Shown here in pieces: positions 44,685 to 55,535 of a stretch of 64,000 bases of DNA. The stretch is taken from the NCBI RefSeq assembly GCF_015352985.1, contig NZ_JACYXF010000001.1, positions 186,001 through 250,000 on the forward strand, read 5' to 3'. Origin of the DNA: Noviherbaspirillum malthae (lineage in GTDB: Bacteria; Pseudomonadota; Gammaproteobacteria; Burkholderiales; Burkholderiaceae_D). The stretch's first letter is position 1, and each line of letters opens with the position of its first letter. The position numbers and the translations under genes are program-made. Under the pieces are notes generated by a model. It searched no databases, was not told where the DNA came from, and saw only the letters and a list, made by a program, of their open reading frames with translations.

Positions 44685-45191
44685 ATGACCATCAAAGTCG
44701 GCGACAGCCTGCCTGAAGGCAATCTCTCGGAATTCATCGAAGTGGAATCGGAAGGCTGCTCGCTCGGCCCGAACACCTTCAACGTCGGCGAACTGGCCAA
44801 GGGCAAGAAAATCGCGATCTTCGGCCTGCCGGGCGCGTTCACGCCGACCTGCTCGGCCAAGCATGTGCCGGGCTATGTCGCCAATGCCGAACAGCTCAAG
44901 GCCAAGGGCGTGGACGAAATCTGGTGCATCTCGGTCAACGACCCGTTCGTGATGGGCGCCTGGGGCCGCGAGCAGAAGTCGACCGGCATCGTGCGCATGA
45001 TGGCCGACGGCGATGCATCGTTCAGCCGGGCAATGGGCCTGGTCGCCGATGTGCCGCGCTTCGGCATGGGGACGCGCTCGCAGCGCTACTCGATGCTGGT
45101 CGAGGACGGCGTGGTCAAGCAGCTGAACGTGGAACAGCCGGGCAAGTTCGAAGTCTCCAATGCGGAAACCCTGCTGGGCCAGCTGGCCTGA
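44685..45191 (+). CDS. Peroxiredoxin (Prx5-type, AhpC/TSA family)
   Basis: This 168-residue thiol peroxidase reduces peroxides. The active-site motif PGAFTPTCSAKHVPGY places the peroxidatic cysteine at residue 56. A second Cys in DEIWCISVNDPFVMG follows the Prx5 pattern; whether it acts as the resolving residue is not clear. ATG 44685 has GAGGA upstream. The neighbour of ftsZ in several Oxalobacteraceae is a gene of this type, from memory. It has its own terminator. Confidence 0.92.
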   Translation: MTIKVGDSLPEGNLSEFIEVESEGCSLGPNTFNVGELAKGKKIAIFGLPGAFTPTCSAKHVPGYVANAEQLKAKGVDEIWCISVNDPFVMGAWGREQKSTGIVRMMADGDASFSRAMGLVADVPRFGMGTRSQRYSMLVEDGVVKQLNVEQPGKFEVSNAETLLGQLA

Positions 45192-45213
45192 GCTTCCGCC
45201 GAGCTGTGATTTG

Positions 45214-45253
45214 AAAGGCCGGAGGGCGCATGCTCTCCGGCCTTTGCTTTTTT
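45214..45253 (+). terminator. Terminator of the peroxiredoxin gene
   Basis: AAAGGCCGGAGGG (45214-45226) pairs with CTCTCCGGCCTTT (45233-45245, one mismatch) and is followed by GCTTTTTTT. It also separates this gene from the convergent glpR. Confidence 0.85.
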
Positions 45254-45269
45254 TACGGCCGTAAAGGAA

Positions 45270-46037
45270 TCAGGCGGCGGGCGCCACCACTACCTTCACC
45301 TGCGCCTCCTTCAGCACCTTCATCAGGGCTTCCGGCGGTTTTGCATCGGTGAACAGCATATCCACCTGCGACAGATGCGCCATCCTCACCAGCGCCTGCC
45401 GTCCGAACTTGTCGTGATCGGCCACCAGCCAGACTTCACGCGACTGCTCGATGATGGTCTGCGCGACCTTGACTTCGCGCGCATCGAAGTCGCGCAGCGT
45501 GCCGTCGGCCTCGATGCTGGAAATGCCGATGATGCCGATGTCGACCCTGAACTGCCGGATGAAGTCGATGGTCGCTTCGCCGACGATGCCGCGGTCGCGC
45601 CCGCGCACCACGCCGCCGGCAATGATGACTTCGCAGCCGGTGTTGTCGGCGAGGATGGCCGCCACGTTCAGGTTGTTGGTCACCACATGCAGGCCATGGT
45701 GATGCGACAGCGCCCGGGCCACTTCCTCGGTGGTGGTGCCGATATTGATCAGCAGCGAGCAGCCGGACGGCACCTGTTTCGCCACCTCGCCGGCAATGCG
45801 CCGCTTGGCGTCGATGTTCATGACCTGGCGCTGGCTGTAGTCGATGTTTTCCACCGACGACGGCAGGCCGACGCCGCCGTGATACCTCGCCAGCAGCTTG
45901 GCTTCCTCCATCTGCTTGACGTCGCGGCGCACCGTCTGCGGAGTGACGTCCAGTTCCTGCGCCAGTTCCTCCACCGACATCGTCACGCGCCGCCGTACCG
46001 CTTCCAGCAAGCGCCTTTGACGTGGATTAAGAGTCAT
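45270..46037 (-). CDS. glpR: DeoR family repressor of the glycerol operon
   Basis: This 255-residue DeoR-type regulator has an N-terminal HTH (VEELAQELDVTPQTVRRDVK, about residues 22-41) and a DeoR sugar-phosphate sensor domain (INIGTTTEEVARALSHHHGL; TNNLNVAAILADNTGCEVII). DeoR sensors of this group bind glycerol-3-phosphate. It is divergent from glpD, with 150 bp between start codons that include paired direct repeats, so it probably represses glpD-glpK and perhaps itself. Confidence 0.9.
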   Translation of the reverse strand: MTLNPRQRRLLEAVRRRVTMSVEELAQELDVTPQTVRRDVKQMEEAKLLARYHGGVGLPSSVENIDYSQRQVMNIDAKRRIAGEVAKQVPSGCSLLINIGTTTEEVARALSHHHGLHVVTNNLNVAAILADNTGCEVIIAGGVVRGRDRGIVGEATIDFIRQFRVDIGIIGISSIEADGTLRDFDAREVKVAQTIIEQSREVWLVADHDKFGRQALVRMAHLSQVDMLFTDAKPPEALMKVLKEAQVKVVVAPAA

Positions 46038-46078
46038 TCCTTTTCTCCAACCTTGAGTGGTTTCCTACTTAAAATACC

Positions 46079-46100
46079 AAAACGAACAGAAACGAACAAA
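46079..46100. promoter_or_regulatory. Candidate GlpR operator (direct repeats)
   Basis: AACGAACAGA (46081-46090) and AACGAACAAA (46091-46100) form adjacent 10-bp direct repeats; on the other strand they read TTTGTTCGTT and TCTGTTCGTT. TTCG-containing repeats are usual for GlpR-type DeoR repressors. A further TTCGAA palindrome lies at about 46128-46133. They sit between the divergent glpR and glpD genes. Confidence 0.6.
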
Positions 46101-46187
46101 TAAAAACAATAAAGCTGTTGATTTTGGTTCGAATGGCGTATCTTGTCGGTGTCATCTTACCGGGAATAAATATCAGGGGCGAGACGG

Positions 46188-47729
46188 ATGGAAAACAGTC
46201 AGCACAGCCTGGAATGCGACCTGCTGGTCGTGGGCGGCGGCATCAACGGCGCCGGCATCGCGCGCGATGCCGCCGGCCGCGGCCTGAGTGTCATCCTGTG
46301 CGAAAAGGACGATCTCGCCGCACATACCTCGTCCGCCTCGACCAAGCTCATCCATGGCGGCCTGCGCTACCTGGAACACTACGAATTCAACCTCGTGCGC
46401 AAGGCGCTGATCGAGCGCGAAGTGCTGCTGCGCTCGGCGCCGCACATCATGTGGCCGCTGCGCTTCGTGATGCCGCATGACAAGGGCCAGCGGCCGGGCT
46501 GGATGATCCGCGCCGGGCTGTTCCTCTACGACCGCCTCGCCCGGCGCGAACTGCTGCCCGGCTCGGAGAGCATCGACCTGCGTACCCATCCGGCGGGCGC
46601 GCCGCTCAAGCCCGAATTTACGCGCGGCTTCGTCTATTCCGACGGCTGGGTCGACGACGCCCGCCTGGTGGTCTTGAATGCAATCGATGCCGCCGAAAAG
46701 GGCGCCAGGGTATTCACCCGGATGGCCTGCGAATCGGCCAGGCGCGAGGGCGGGCACTGGATCGCGCGGCTGCGCGGGCCGGACGGAGCCGCCGTCCATG
46801 TCAGGGCGCGCAGCCTGGTCAACGCCGCCGGGCCCTGGACCGCGCATTTCCTGCAGAGCGCCGCGCAGCGCCCTTCGGCCAAGTCGCTGCGGCTGATCAA
46901 GGGCAGCCATATTGTCGTGCGCCGCCTGTTCGATCATCCTTACGCTTACATCTTCCAGCATCCCGACGGCCGCATCGTGTTCACCATTCCCTACGAACAG
47001 GAGTTCACGCTGGTCGGCACCACCGACATCGATTACCAGGGCGACGCCGGCAAGGTCGCGATCGACCAGCAGGAGATCGGCTACCTGTGCGAACTGGCCA
47101 GCCGTTATTTCCGCACGGAGATTACGCCCGACGACGTGGTCTGGAGCTATTCCGGCGTGCGCCCGCTGGTCGAGGACGAAGCCGCCAGTGCTTCCGCCGT
47201 GACGCGAGACTACCGGCTCGAGCTGGATGGCGAAGGAGACAGCGCGCCGCTGCTGTCGGTGTTCGGCGGCAAGATCACCACCTTCCGCAAACTGGCCGAG
47301 GAAGCGGTCGACATGCTGGCCTCCCGCTTGCCGGTCCGTAACGGCGCATGGACGGAACAGGCCTGCCTGCCGGGCGGCGACCTGTTCGGACCCGAGCCCA
47401 ACAACCGCGCGGTGAGCGAATTCGACAGCTTCGTGCATGCTGTGCAGCGCGAATATGCATGGCTGCCGCCACTGCTGGTGACGCGCTATGTGCGCGCCTA
47501 CGGCACGCGCATCCATGCATTGCTGAGCGGGTGCACCCGCATCGCCGACATGGGGCAGGAAATCGCTCCCGGCCTGTTCGCCGCCGAGGTGAATTACCTG
47601 ATGCGCAAGGAATGGGCAACGACCGCCGGCGACATCCTATGGCGGCGCTCCAAGCTCGGCCTGCACGTGCCGGCCGGTACAGAAGCCGTGCTGGATGCCT
47701 GGATGCAGGCGAGGAGGGTGGCGGCATAA
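46188..47729 (+). CDS. glpD: Aerobic glycerol-3-phosphate dehydrogenase
   Basis: This 513-residue FAD enzyme oxidises glycerol-3-phosphate to dihydroxyacetone phosphate and passes electrons to quinone at the inner membrane. The FAD-binding motif LLVVGGGINGAGIARDAAGR (about residues 11-30), SSASTKLIHGGLRYLEHYEF and TTDIDYQGD are visible. The C-terminal domain from about residue 390 is the usual DAO_C region. It is the first gene of the operon, preceded by the putative GlpR operator; the ABC gene follows after 75 bp. Confidence 0.95.
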   Translation: MENSQHSLECDLLVVGGGINGAGIARDAAGRGLSVILCEKDDLAAHTSSASTKLIHGGLRYLEHYEFNLVRKALIEREVLLRSAPHIMWPLRFVMPHDKGQRPGWMIRAGLFLYDRLARRELLPGSESIDLRTHPAGAPLKPEFTRGFVYSDGWVDDARLVVLNAIDAAEKGARVFTRMACESARREGGHWIARLRGPDGAAVHVRARSLVNAAGPWTAHFLQSAAQRPSAKSLRLIKGSHIVVRRLFDHPYAYIFQHPDGRIVFTIPYEQEFTLVGTTDIDYQGDAGKVAIDQQEIGYLCELASRYFRTEITPDDVVWSYSGVRPLVEDEAASASAVTRDYRLELDGEGDSAPLLSVFGGKITTFRKLAEEAVDMLASRLPVRNGAWTEQACLPGGDLFGPEPNNRAVSEFDSFVHAVQREYAWLPPLLVTRYVRAYGTRIHALLSGCTRIADMGQEIAPGLFAAEVNYLMRKEWATTAGDILWRRSKLGLHVPAGTEAVLDAWMQARRVAA

Positions 47730-47804
47730 GGAAAGGCAAGAACCAGAGGGACGGATTACGCAAGCAAGGATAACAACCGACAAGAACCCGAGGAGACAGA
47801 CAGC

Positions 47805-48905
47805 GTGCATCTGGCATTGGAAAACGTGAGCAGGAAGCAGGGCGCGGAAGATCACATCTATCCGCTGTCGCTTGCGCTGGAACCCGGCACCATCAACGTG
47901 CTGCTGGGCACCACGCGCGCCGGCAAGACATCGCTGATGCGGCTCATGGCGGGACTCGACCGGCCCAGCGGCGGACGCGTGCTGGCCGACGGCCGCGACG
48001 TCACCGGCGTGCCGGTGCGCGAACGCGACCTGGCCATGGTCTACCAGCAGTTCATCAACTATCCCTCGTTCACCGTTTTCGACAACATCGCCTCGCCGCT
48101 GCGCATCAAGCGCGTGCCGGAAGCCGAAGTGAAGAAGCGCGTGACCGCCATGGCCGAGCGCCTGCACATCACGCCTTACCTGCAGCGCTCGCCGGCGGAA
48201 CTGTCCGGCGGTCAGCAGCAGCGCACCGCGCTGGCACGCGCGCTGATCAAGGATGCGGGCCTGCTGCTGCTCGACGAGCCGCTGGTCAATCTCGATTACA
48301 AGCTGCGCGAGGAACTGCGGCGCGAACTGACCGAACTCTTTTCCGAAGGCAGGACCACGGTCGTGTATGCGACCACCGAGCCGCTGGAAGCGCTGCAGCT
48401 CGGCGGCCATGTCGCCGTCCTGCATGAGGGACGGCTGCTGCAGAACGGCCCGACGGTCGACGTCTTCAACACGCCCAACTCCATCCAGTCGGCGCGCACC
48501 TTCAGCGATCCGCCGATCAACCTGATTCCGGCCAGCATCGATGCCGACGGCCGCGCGCGCCTCGGCAACGAACTGGCGATACCGCTGAACGCCGCGCAGC
48601 TGCAGGCGGCCGCAAGCCATCCTCACCTCATGGCCGGCATACGCGCGCACAGCCTGCGCCTGCAGGCCCGCCATGCCGACGATGCAGCCATCGATGCGCA
48701 GGTCGAGCTGTCCGAGATCAGCGGTTCGGAAACCTATCTCCATGTGCATCGCGGCGACATCAAGCTGGTCGCGCAGCTGCCCGGCGTGCACGACCTCGAA
48801 CTCGGTTCGCGCTGCAGCATGCATTTCCGGCCGGGCGAGCTGTTCCTCTTCGCTTCCGACGGCACGCTGCTGTTCGCGCCGTCGCAAGTTTCGGCGGGAG
48901 CATAG
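47805..48905 (+). CDS. glpS: Glycerol ABC transporter ATP-binding protein GlpS
   Basis: This 366-residue ABC ATPase has Walker A GTTRAGKTS (about residues 35-43), a Q-loop (VYQQFINYPSFTVFDNI), the signature LSGGQQQR (from about 133) and Walker B LLLLDEPLVNLD, followed by a TOBE/MalK-type regulatory domain. The start is GTG 47805 with GAGGAG upstream. In the Rhizobium leguminosarum glp operon an ABC gene stands in this position, next to a second one (glpT), as here. The signature motif is intact, in contrast to GlpT. Confidence 0.88.
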   Translation: MHLALENVSRKQGAEDHIYPLSLALEPGTINVLLGTTRAGKTSLMRLMAGLDRPSGGRVLADGRDVTGVPVRERDLAMVYQQFINYPSFTVFDNIASPLRIKRVPEAEVKKRVTAMAERLHITPYLQRSPAELSGGQQQRTALARALIKDAGLLLLDEPLVNLDYKLREELRRELTELFSEGRTTVVYATTEPLEALQLGGHVAVLHEGRLLQNGPTVDVFNTPNSIQSARTFSDPPINLIPASIDADGRARLGNELAIPLNAAQLQAAASHPHLMAGIRAHSLRLQARHADDAAIDAQVELSEISGSETYLHVHRGDIKLVAQLPGVHDLELGSRCSMHFRPGELFLFASDGTLLFAPSQVSAGA

Positions 48906-48907
48906 GC

Positions 48908-49993
48908 ATGGCCCGCATCGAACTCAAGGACCTGGCCCATGCCTACAAGCCCAATCCCGCCGGGCCGGCAGACTATGCATTGCATCCGATGAACATGCAG
49001 TGGGACGACGGCGGCGCCTACGCGCTGCTCGGCCCGTCCGGCTGCGGCAAGACCACGCTGCTCAACATCATTTCCGGACTGGTGCGGCCCTCGCACGGCC
49101 GGGTGCTGTTCGACGGCAAGGACGTGACCGACCTGCCGCCGGAAGCCCGCAACATCGCCCAGGTGTTCCAGTTCCCCGTCATCTACGACACCATGACGGT
49201 GTTCGACAATCTCGCCTTCCCGCTGCGCAACCGCGGCTGGAAGACGGCCGACATCAACCGCCGCGTGCAGCAGGTGGCCGAGATGCTGGAACTGGCGCCG
49301 GACCTGAAGCATCGCGCCAGCGGCCTGTCTGTCGATGCGAAGCAGAAGATTTCGCTCGGCCGCGGCCTGGTGCGCCCGGACGTGGCCGCCGTGCTGTTCG
49401 ACGAACCGCTGACCGTGATCGATCCGCACCTGAAGTGGCTGCTGCGCCGCAAGCTCAAGGAAATCCACCAGGAACTCAAGCTCTCGCTGATCTACGTCAC
49501 CCACGACCAGGTCGAAGCGCTGACCTTCGCCGACAAGGTAGTAGTGATGACCCAGGGCGAAGTGGTGCAGGCCGGCAGCGCCCAGGAATTGTTCGAGCAG
49601 CCGGCGCATACCTTCGTCGGCTACTTCATCGGCAATCCCGGCATGAACCTGCTGCCCTGCCTGGTGCGCGACGGCGTTGCCCATGTCGACGGCGCCAGCA
49701 TCGCGCTGGCGCCGGAAGCTGCAGGCAGACTGCAGGGTGCCCAGGGTGAGGTCAAGCTCGGAATCCGGCCTGAATTCATCGAGTGCGAAGCGCAGCCAAG
49801 GCCCGGCACGGTGGCCGCCACAGCCGCGACGGTACGCAATCTCGGCACCCACATCCTTGCCGAATTCCGGCTCGGCGACCATGTTCTCGCCGCCAAGCTG
49901 CGGCATCTCGATGCGAAGGCGGGCGATACCGTGCATCTGCGCCTGCCGCCGGAAAGAACGCTGTACTACGTCAACGACAAGCGGGTGGCCTGA
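48908..49993 (+). CDS. glpT: Glycerol ABC transporter ATP-binding protein GlpT
   Basis: This 361-residue ABC ATPase has a good Walker A (LLGPSGCGKTT, residues 40-50), FQFPVIYDTMTVFDNL and Walker B VLFDEPLTVIDPHLK, with a C-terminal TOBE domain. The signature motif is not LSGGQ but GLSVDAKQKISLGR (about 139-152), so this subunit's contribution to the second ATP site is probably altered. It starts 2 bp after glpS and likely pairs with it as a heterodimer. Despite its name it is not the GlpT antiporter of E. coli. Confidence 0.88.
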   Translation: MARIELKDLAHAYKPNPAGPADYALHPMNMQWDDGGAYALLGPSGCGKTTLLNIISGLVRPSHGRVLFDGKDVTDLPPEARNIAQVFQFPVIYDTMTVFDNLAFPLRNRGWKTADINRRVQQVAEMLELAPDLKHRASGLSVDAKQKISLGRGLVRPDVAAVLFDEPLTVIDPHLKWLLRRKLKEIHQELKLSLIYVTHDQVEALTFADKVVVMTQGEVVQAGSAQELFEQPAHTFVGYFIGNPGMNLLPCLVRDGVAHVDGASIALAPEAAGRLQGAQGEVKLGIRPEFIECEAQPRPGTVAATAATVRNLGTHILAEFRLGDHVLAAKLRHLDAKAGDTVHLRLPPERTLYYVNDKRVA

Positions 49994-49994
49994 C

Positions 49995-50864
49995 ATGAAA
50001 ACCCAGAACAATCGCGCCTGGTTCCTGATCCTGCCGGTGATCCTCTGCGTCGCCTTCTCGGCCATCGTGCCGCTGATGACCATCGTCAACTACTCGGTGC
50101 AGGACATCCTGAGTCCGACCCAGCATGTGTTCGTCGGCACCGAATGGTTCAAGATGGTGATGCGCGACAGCGAACTGCACGGCGCGCTGTACCGGCAGAT
50201 GCTGTTCTCGCTGTCGGTGCTCGCAATCCAGATTCCGCTGGGCATCCTGATTGCATTGAGCATGCCGGCGCAAGGCTGGAAGGCATCGCTGTCGCTGGTG
50301 CTGATCGCCTTGCCGCTGCTGATTCCCTGGAACGTGGTCGGCACCATCTGGCAGATCTTCGGCCGCGGCGACATCGGCCTGCTCGGCTACGGCATCAACA
50401 GCCTCGGCATGAACTACAACTACACCGGCGATTCGCTCGATGCCTGGATCACCGTGCTGGTGATGGATATCTGGCACTGGACGCCGCTGGTGGTGCTGCT
50501 GTGCTACGCCGGCCTGCGCGCCATTCCCGATGCCTACTACCAGGCGGCGCGCATCGACGGCGCCTCGCGCTGGGCGGTGTTCCGTTTCATTCAGCTGCCC
50601 AAGCTGCGCAACGTGCTGATGATCGCGGTGCTGCTGCGCTTCATGGACAGTTTCATGATCTACACCGAACCCTTCGTGCTCACCGGCGGCGGGCCCGGCA
50701 ATGCCACCACCTTCCTGTCGCAGTACCTGACGCAGAAGGCGGTCGGCCAGTTCGACCTCGGACCGGCGGCGGCCTTCTCGCTGATCTACTTCCTGATCAT
50801 TCTGCTGTTCTGCTTCCTGCTCTACAACTGGATGCAGCGCGTCGGCACGGGAGACCAGAAATGA
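49995..50864 (+). CDS. glpP: Glycerol ABC transporter permease GlpP
   Basis: This 289-residue permease has six predicted helices (first about residues 9-32) and the EAA loop YYQAARIDGASRWAVFRFIQ (about 180-200) that contacts the ATPases. It belongs to the carbohydrate-uptake MalF-like group. It begins 1 bp after the glpT stop and overlaps glpQ by 4 bp. Confidence 0.9.
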   Translation: MKTQNNRAWFLILPVILCVAFSAIVPLMTIVNYSVQDILSPTQHVFVGTEWFKMVMRDSELHGALYRQMLFSLSVLAIQIPLGILIALSMPAQGWKASLSLVLIALPLLIPWNVVGTIWQIFGRGDIGLLGYGINSLGMNYNYTGDSLDAWITVLVMDIWHWTPLVVLLCYAGLRAIPDAYYQAARIDGASRWAVFRFIQLPKLRNVLMIAVLLRFMDSFMIYTEPFVLTGGGPGNATTFLSQYLTQKAVGQFDLGPAAAFSLIYFLIILLFCFLLYNWMQRVGTGDQK

Positions 50865-51667
50865 TGAGCAAACGCCTGACCGCACCGATCCTGATCGTCT
50901 ACCTGCTGCTGTCGCTGCTGCCGATCTACTGGATGCTCAACATGTCGCTCAAGACCAATGAGGAAATCACTGGCGCGCTGACGATGTGGCCGAGCCACCT
51001 GACCTTCGACAACTTCAAGACCATCTTCACCGATCCGTCCTGGTATGACGGCTATATCAATTCCATCATCTACGTGGCCATCAACATGGTGCTGTCGGTG
51101 GCGGTGGCCCTGCCTGCGGCGTATGCGTTCTCGCGCTATACCTTCCTCGGCGACAAGCACCTGTTTTTCTGGCTGCTGACCAACCGCATGACGCCGCCGG
51201 CGGTATTCCTGCTGCCGTTCTTCCAGCTGTATTCGACGGTCGGCCTGATGGATACCCACCTGGCGGTGGCGCTGGCGCACATGGTGTTCAACGTGCCACT
51301 GGCGGTATGGATTCTGGAAGGCTTCATGTCCGGCATTCCGAAGGAGATCGACGAGACCGCCTACATCGACGGCTACAGCTTCCCGAAATTCTTCATCAGG
51401 ATCTTCCTGCCGATGATCAAGTCGGGCGTCGGCGTGACGATGTTCTTCTGCTTCATGTTCAGCTGGGTCGAGCTGTTGCTGGCGCGCACGCTGACCTCGG
51501 TCAACGCCAAGCCGATCGCCGCGACCATGACGCGCACCGTGTCGGCGGCCGGCATGGACTGGGGCGTGCTGGCCGCGGCCGGCGTGCTGACCATCGTGCC
51601 CGGCGCGCTGGTGATCTGGTTCGTCCGGCACTACATCGCCAAGGGCTTCGCCATGGGGAGGGTGTGA
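50861..51667 (+). CDS. glpQ: Glycerol ABC transporter permease GlpQ
   Basis: This 268-residue permease has six predicted helices (LTAPILIVYLLLSLLPIYWM at the start) and the EAA loop DETAYIDGYSFPKFFIRIFL. It resembles MalG-type partners and forms the channel with GlpP. A second ATG at 50864 is also possible. It overlaps glpP (ATGA) and glpU begins 1 bp after the stop. It is not the E. coli GlpQ phosphodiesterase. Confidence 0.9.
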   Translation: MMSKRLTAPILIVYLLLSLLPIYWMLNMSLKTNEEITGALTMWPSHLTFDNFKTIFTDPSWYDGYINSIIYVAINMVLSVAVALPAAYAFSRYTFLGDKHLFFWLLTNRMTPPAVFLLPFFQLYSTVGLMDTHLAVALAHMVFNVPLAVWILEGFMSGIPKEIDETAYIDGYSFPKFFIRIFLPMIKSGVGVTMFFCFMFSWVELLLARTLTSVNAKPIAATMTRTVSAAGMDWGVLAAAGVLTIVPGALVIWFVRHYIAKGFAMGRV

Positions 51668-51668
51668 C

Positions 51669-51953
51669 ATGGAAAACATGCTGGCCTGGATGGCCTGGAC
51701 GCCGCCGGTGGCCGTCTTCTTCAGCCTGATCGTGCTGATGCTGATCGTCATGACGGTCTGGGAAATGCGCGTGCCGACGGTGGAGCGCAAGGGCTTTCTG
51801 CCCATCAGCACCACCCGCGGCGACCGCCTGTTCATCGGCTTGCTGACCGCCGCCTACATCAACCTGATCTGGGCCGGCCTGACCGACCTGCATCAGGCCG
51901 TCGGCGCGGTCATCGGATTTGTCGTGTTGTTGATTGTGATGCGCTGGGGCTGA
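51669..51953 (+). CDS. glpU: Small membrane protein GlpU (DUF2160)
   Basis: This 94-residue protein has three hydrophobic segments (about residues 12-32, 53-70 and 74-92; e.g. PVAVFFSLIVLMLIVMTVWE) and is typical of the small DUF2160 integral membrane proteins found in ABC-type glycerol operons. Its role is unknown; it may assist the permease. It lies between glpQ and glpV. Confidence 0.85.
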   Translation: MENMLAWMAWTPPVAVFFSLIVLMLIVMTVWEMRVPTVERKGFLPISTTRGDRLFIGLLTAAYINLIWAGLTDLHQAVGAVIGFVVLLIVMRWG

Positions 51954-52041
51954 CCCAGGTTATGGGCTTGCCGGCGCGGGGCGGATTCCTTTCCGCCGCC
52001 TCGCGCTCCCTTCTGTGGGAAGGATATAAAAAGGTGGAGAT

Positions 52042-53766
<1,725 letters not shown>

Positions 53767-53890
53767 TATCATGCGCTTTGGAAGTTGAAGCGCGAAGGCA
53801 GATGGCAGGTGCGGCGCAAGCCGTGCCTGCCGCTTACGTTGTCTGGTTTGTCCGTCGTTCCGCAATCGGCATCATCATGGAGTGTCACCG

Positions 53891-55375
53891 GTGACTCAAT
53901 ACATCCTTGCCCTCGACCAGGGCACCACCAGCTCGCGCGCCATCCTGTTCGACCATGCGGGCGTGCCGCGGGGCGTCGCGCAGCGCGAATTTCGGCAGAT
54001 CTTTCCGCACTCCGGCTGGGTGGAGCACGATGCCGGCGAAATCTGGCAGAGCCAGCTGGCGGTGGCGCAGCAGGTGTTGAAGGAGAGCGGCGTCGCTGCC
54101 TCCGACATCGCAGCCATCGGCATCACCAACCAGCGCGAGACCGTCGTGCTGTGGGACCGCAGGAGCGGCGAGCCGGTCGCCAATGCCATCGTCTGGCAGG
54201 ACCATAGAACCGCCGGCCTGTGCGATGCGCTGCGCGAACAGGGCAAGGGTGAAATCTTCCAGCAGAAGACAGGCCTGGTGGTGGATGCCTATTTCTCGGG
54301 CACCAAGCTGAAATGGCTGCTCGACAATACGCCCGGCGCCCGTGCGCGGGCCGAGCGCGGCGAACTCGCCTTCGGCACCGTCGATTCCTGGCTGATCTAT
54401 AAGCTGTGCGGACGGCATGTGGCCGATACCAGCAATGCTTCGCGCACCCTGCTGTTCAACATCCACACCATGCAATGGGACGAGGAACTGCTGGCCCTGC
54501 TCGACGTGCCTGCCAGCCTGCTGCCCGAGGTCGTGCCGAGCAGCGGCATCGTCCGCGAATGCAATCCGGACCTGTTCGGCGCGGCGATTCCGATTGCCGG
54601 CATCGCAGGCGACCAGCAGGCCGCCACCTTCGGGCAGGCCTGCCACCGGCCCGGCATGGCGAAGAACACCTACGGCACCGGCTGTTTCATGCTGCTCAAT
54701 ACCGGCAAGCAGGCGATCGCCTCGCGCAACAACCTGCTGACCACGGTCGGCTGGACGATCGGCGGCCAGTCGGACTACATGCTCGAAGGCAGCGTCTTCA
54801 ATGCCGGCGCGGCGGTGCAGTGGCTGCGCGACGGCCTCGGCATCATCAACACCTCGGCCGAGGTCGAGGCGCTTGCGCAGAGCGTGCCCGACACTGGCGG
54901 CGTCTTCTTCGTGCCCGCGTTCGCCGGCCTCGGCGCGCCGTACTGGGATGCCTATGCGCGCGGCACCATCGTCGGCATCAGCCGCGGCACTACCAAGGCG
55001 CATATCGCGCGGGCCACGCTCGCCGGCATCGCCTACCAGAGCGCGGATGTGCTGGAAGCGATGCAGCGCGACGCCGCGATCGAATTGACCGAGCTGCGCG
55101 TGGACGGCGGCGCGGCGCGCAACGACCTGCTGATGCAGTTCCAGGCCGACGTGCTCGGCGTACCGGTGGTGCGGCCCACCGTCACCGAAACCACTTCCCT
55201 GGGCGCGGCCTATCTGGCCGGGCTCGCGGTCGGCTACTGGCAGTCTCAGGAGGAAATCGCTTCGCAATGGCAGGCGGAAAAGCGCTTCGAACCGGTGATG
55301 CCGGCCGACGAGCGGGCCGAGCGGCTGGCGCAATGGCGGCGCGCGGTGCAGCGTTCCCAGCAGTGGCTGGAATGA
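53891..55375 (+). CDS. glpK: Glycerol kinase
   Basis: This protein of about 494 residues is an FGGY kinase that phosphorylates glycerol to glycerol-3-phosphate. It starts with [20 protein letters not shown], and has [20 protein letters not shown] and the C-terminal domain [23 protein letters not shown] 53891 has GGAG at 53879-53882 and fits the family start; GTG 53882 is also in frame. It follows the ABC genes with a 124-bp gap, so it may have some separate initiation. Confidence 0.93.
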   Translation: MTQYILALDQGTTSSRAILFDHAGVPRGVAQREFRQIFPHSGWVEHDAGEIWQSQLAVAQQVLKESGVAASDIAAIGITNQRETVVLWDRRSGEPVANAIVWQDHRTAGLCDALREQGKGEIFQQKTGLVVDAYFSGTKLKWLLDNTPGARARAERGELAFGTVDSWLIYKLCGRHVADTSNASRTLLFNIHTMQWDEELLALLDVPASLLPEVVPSSGIVRECNPDLFGAAIPIAGIAGDQQAATFGQACHRPGMAKNTYGTGCFMLLNTGKQAIASRNNLLTTVGWTIGGQSDYMLEGSVFNAGAAVQWLRDGLGIINTSAEVEALAQSVPDTGGVFFVPAFAGLGAPYWDAYARGTIVGISRGTTKAHIARATLAGIAYQSADVLEAMQRDAAIELTELRVDGGAARNDLLMQFQADVLGVPVVRPTVTETTSLGAAYLAGLAVGYWQSQEEIASQWQAEKRFEPVMPADERAERLAQWRRAVQRSQQWLE

Positions 55376-55397
55376 CATCCGGAAACTGCACAAACCG

Positions 55398-55419
55398 CAT
55401 GGCGCGCACCCGCGCCATG
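55398..55419 (+). terminator. Possible weak terminator hairpin after glpK
   Basis: CATGGCGCG (55398-55406) pairs with CGCGCCATG (55411-55419) around CACC. No T run follows, so termination would be weak or factor-dependent. Confidence 0.35.
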
Positions 55420-55496
55420 GCATTGCCTGTCGTTTCACCAATGCTCTTGCCGGGAAGTACTTAATCGTGGTGTAAGTCCAACAGGGCTTACATCCC

Positions 55497-55529
55497 TTAA
55501 CAACTGACCCATGGGTTAGTTGCTATACT
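55497..55529 (+). promoter_or_regulatory. lpxC promoter with embedded palindrome
   Basis: An extended -10 TGCTATACT (TATACT at 55524-55529) ends only 6 bp before the lpxC ATG. A 22-bp near-palindrome occupies 55501-55522, with halves CAACTGACCCA and TGGGTTAGTTG, leaving one mismatched pair. A TTAACA at 55497-55502 is too far away (21 bp) for a normal -35, so the extended -10 may dominate. Confidence 0.6.
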
Positions 55530-55535
55530 TCCACG

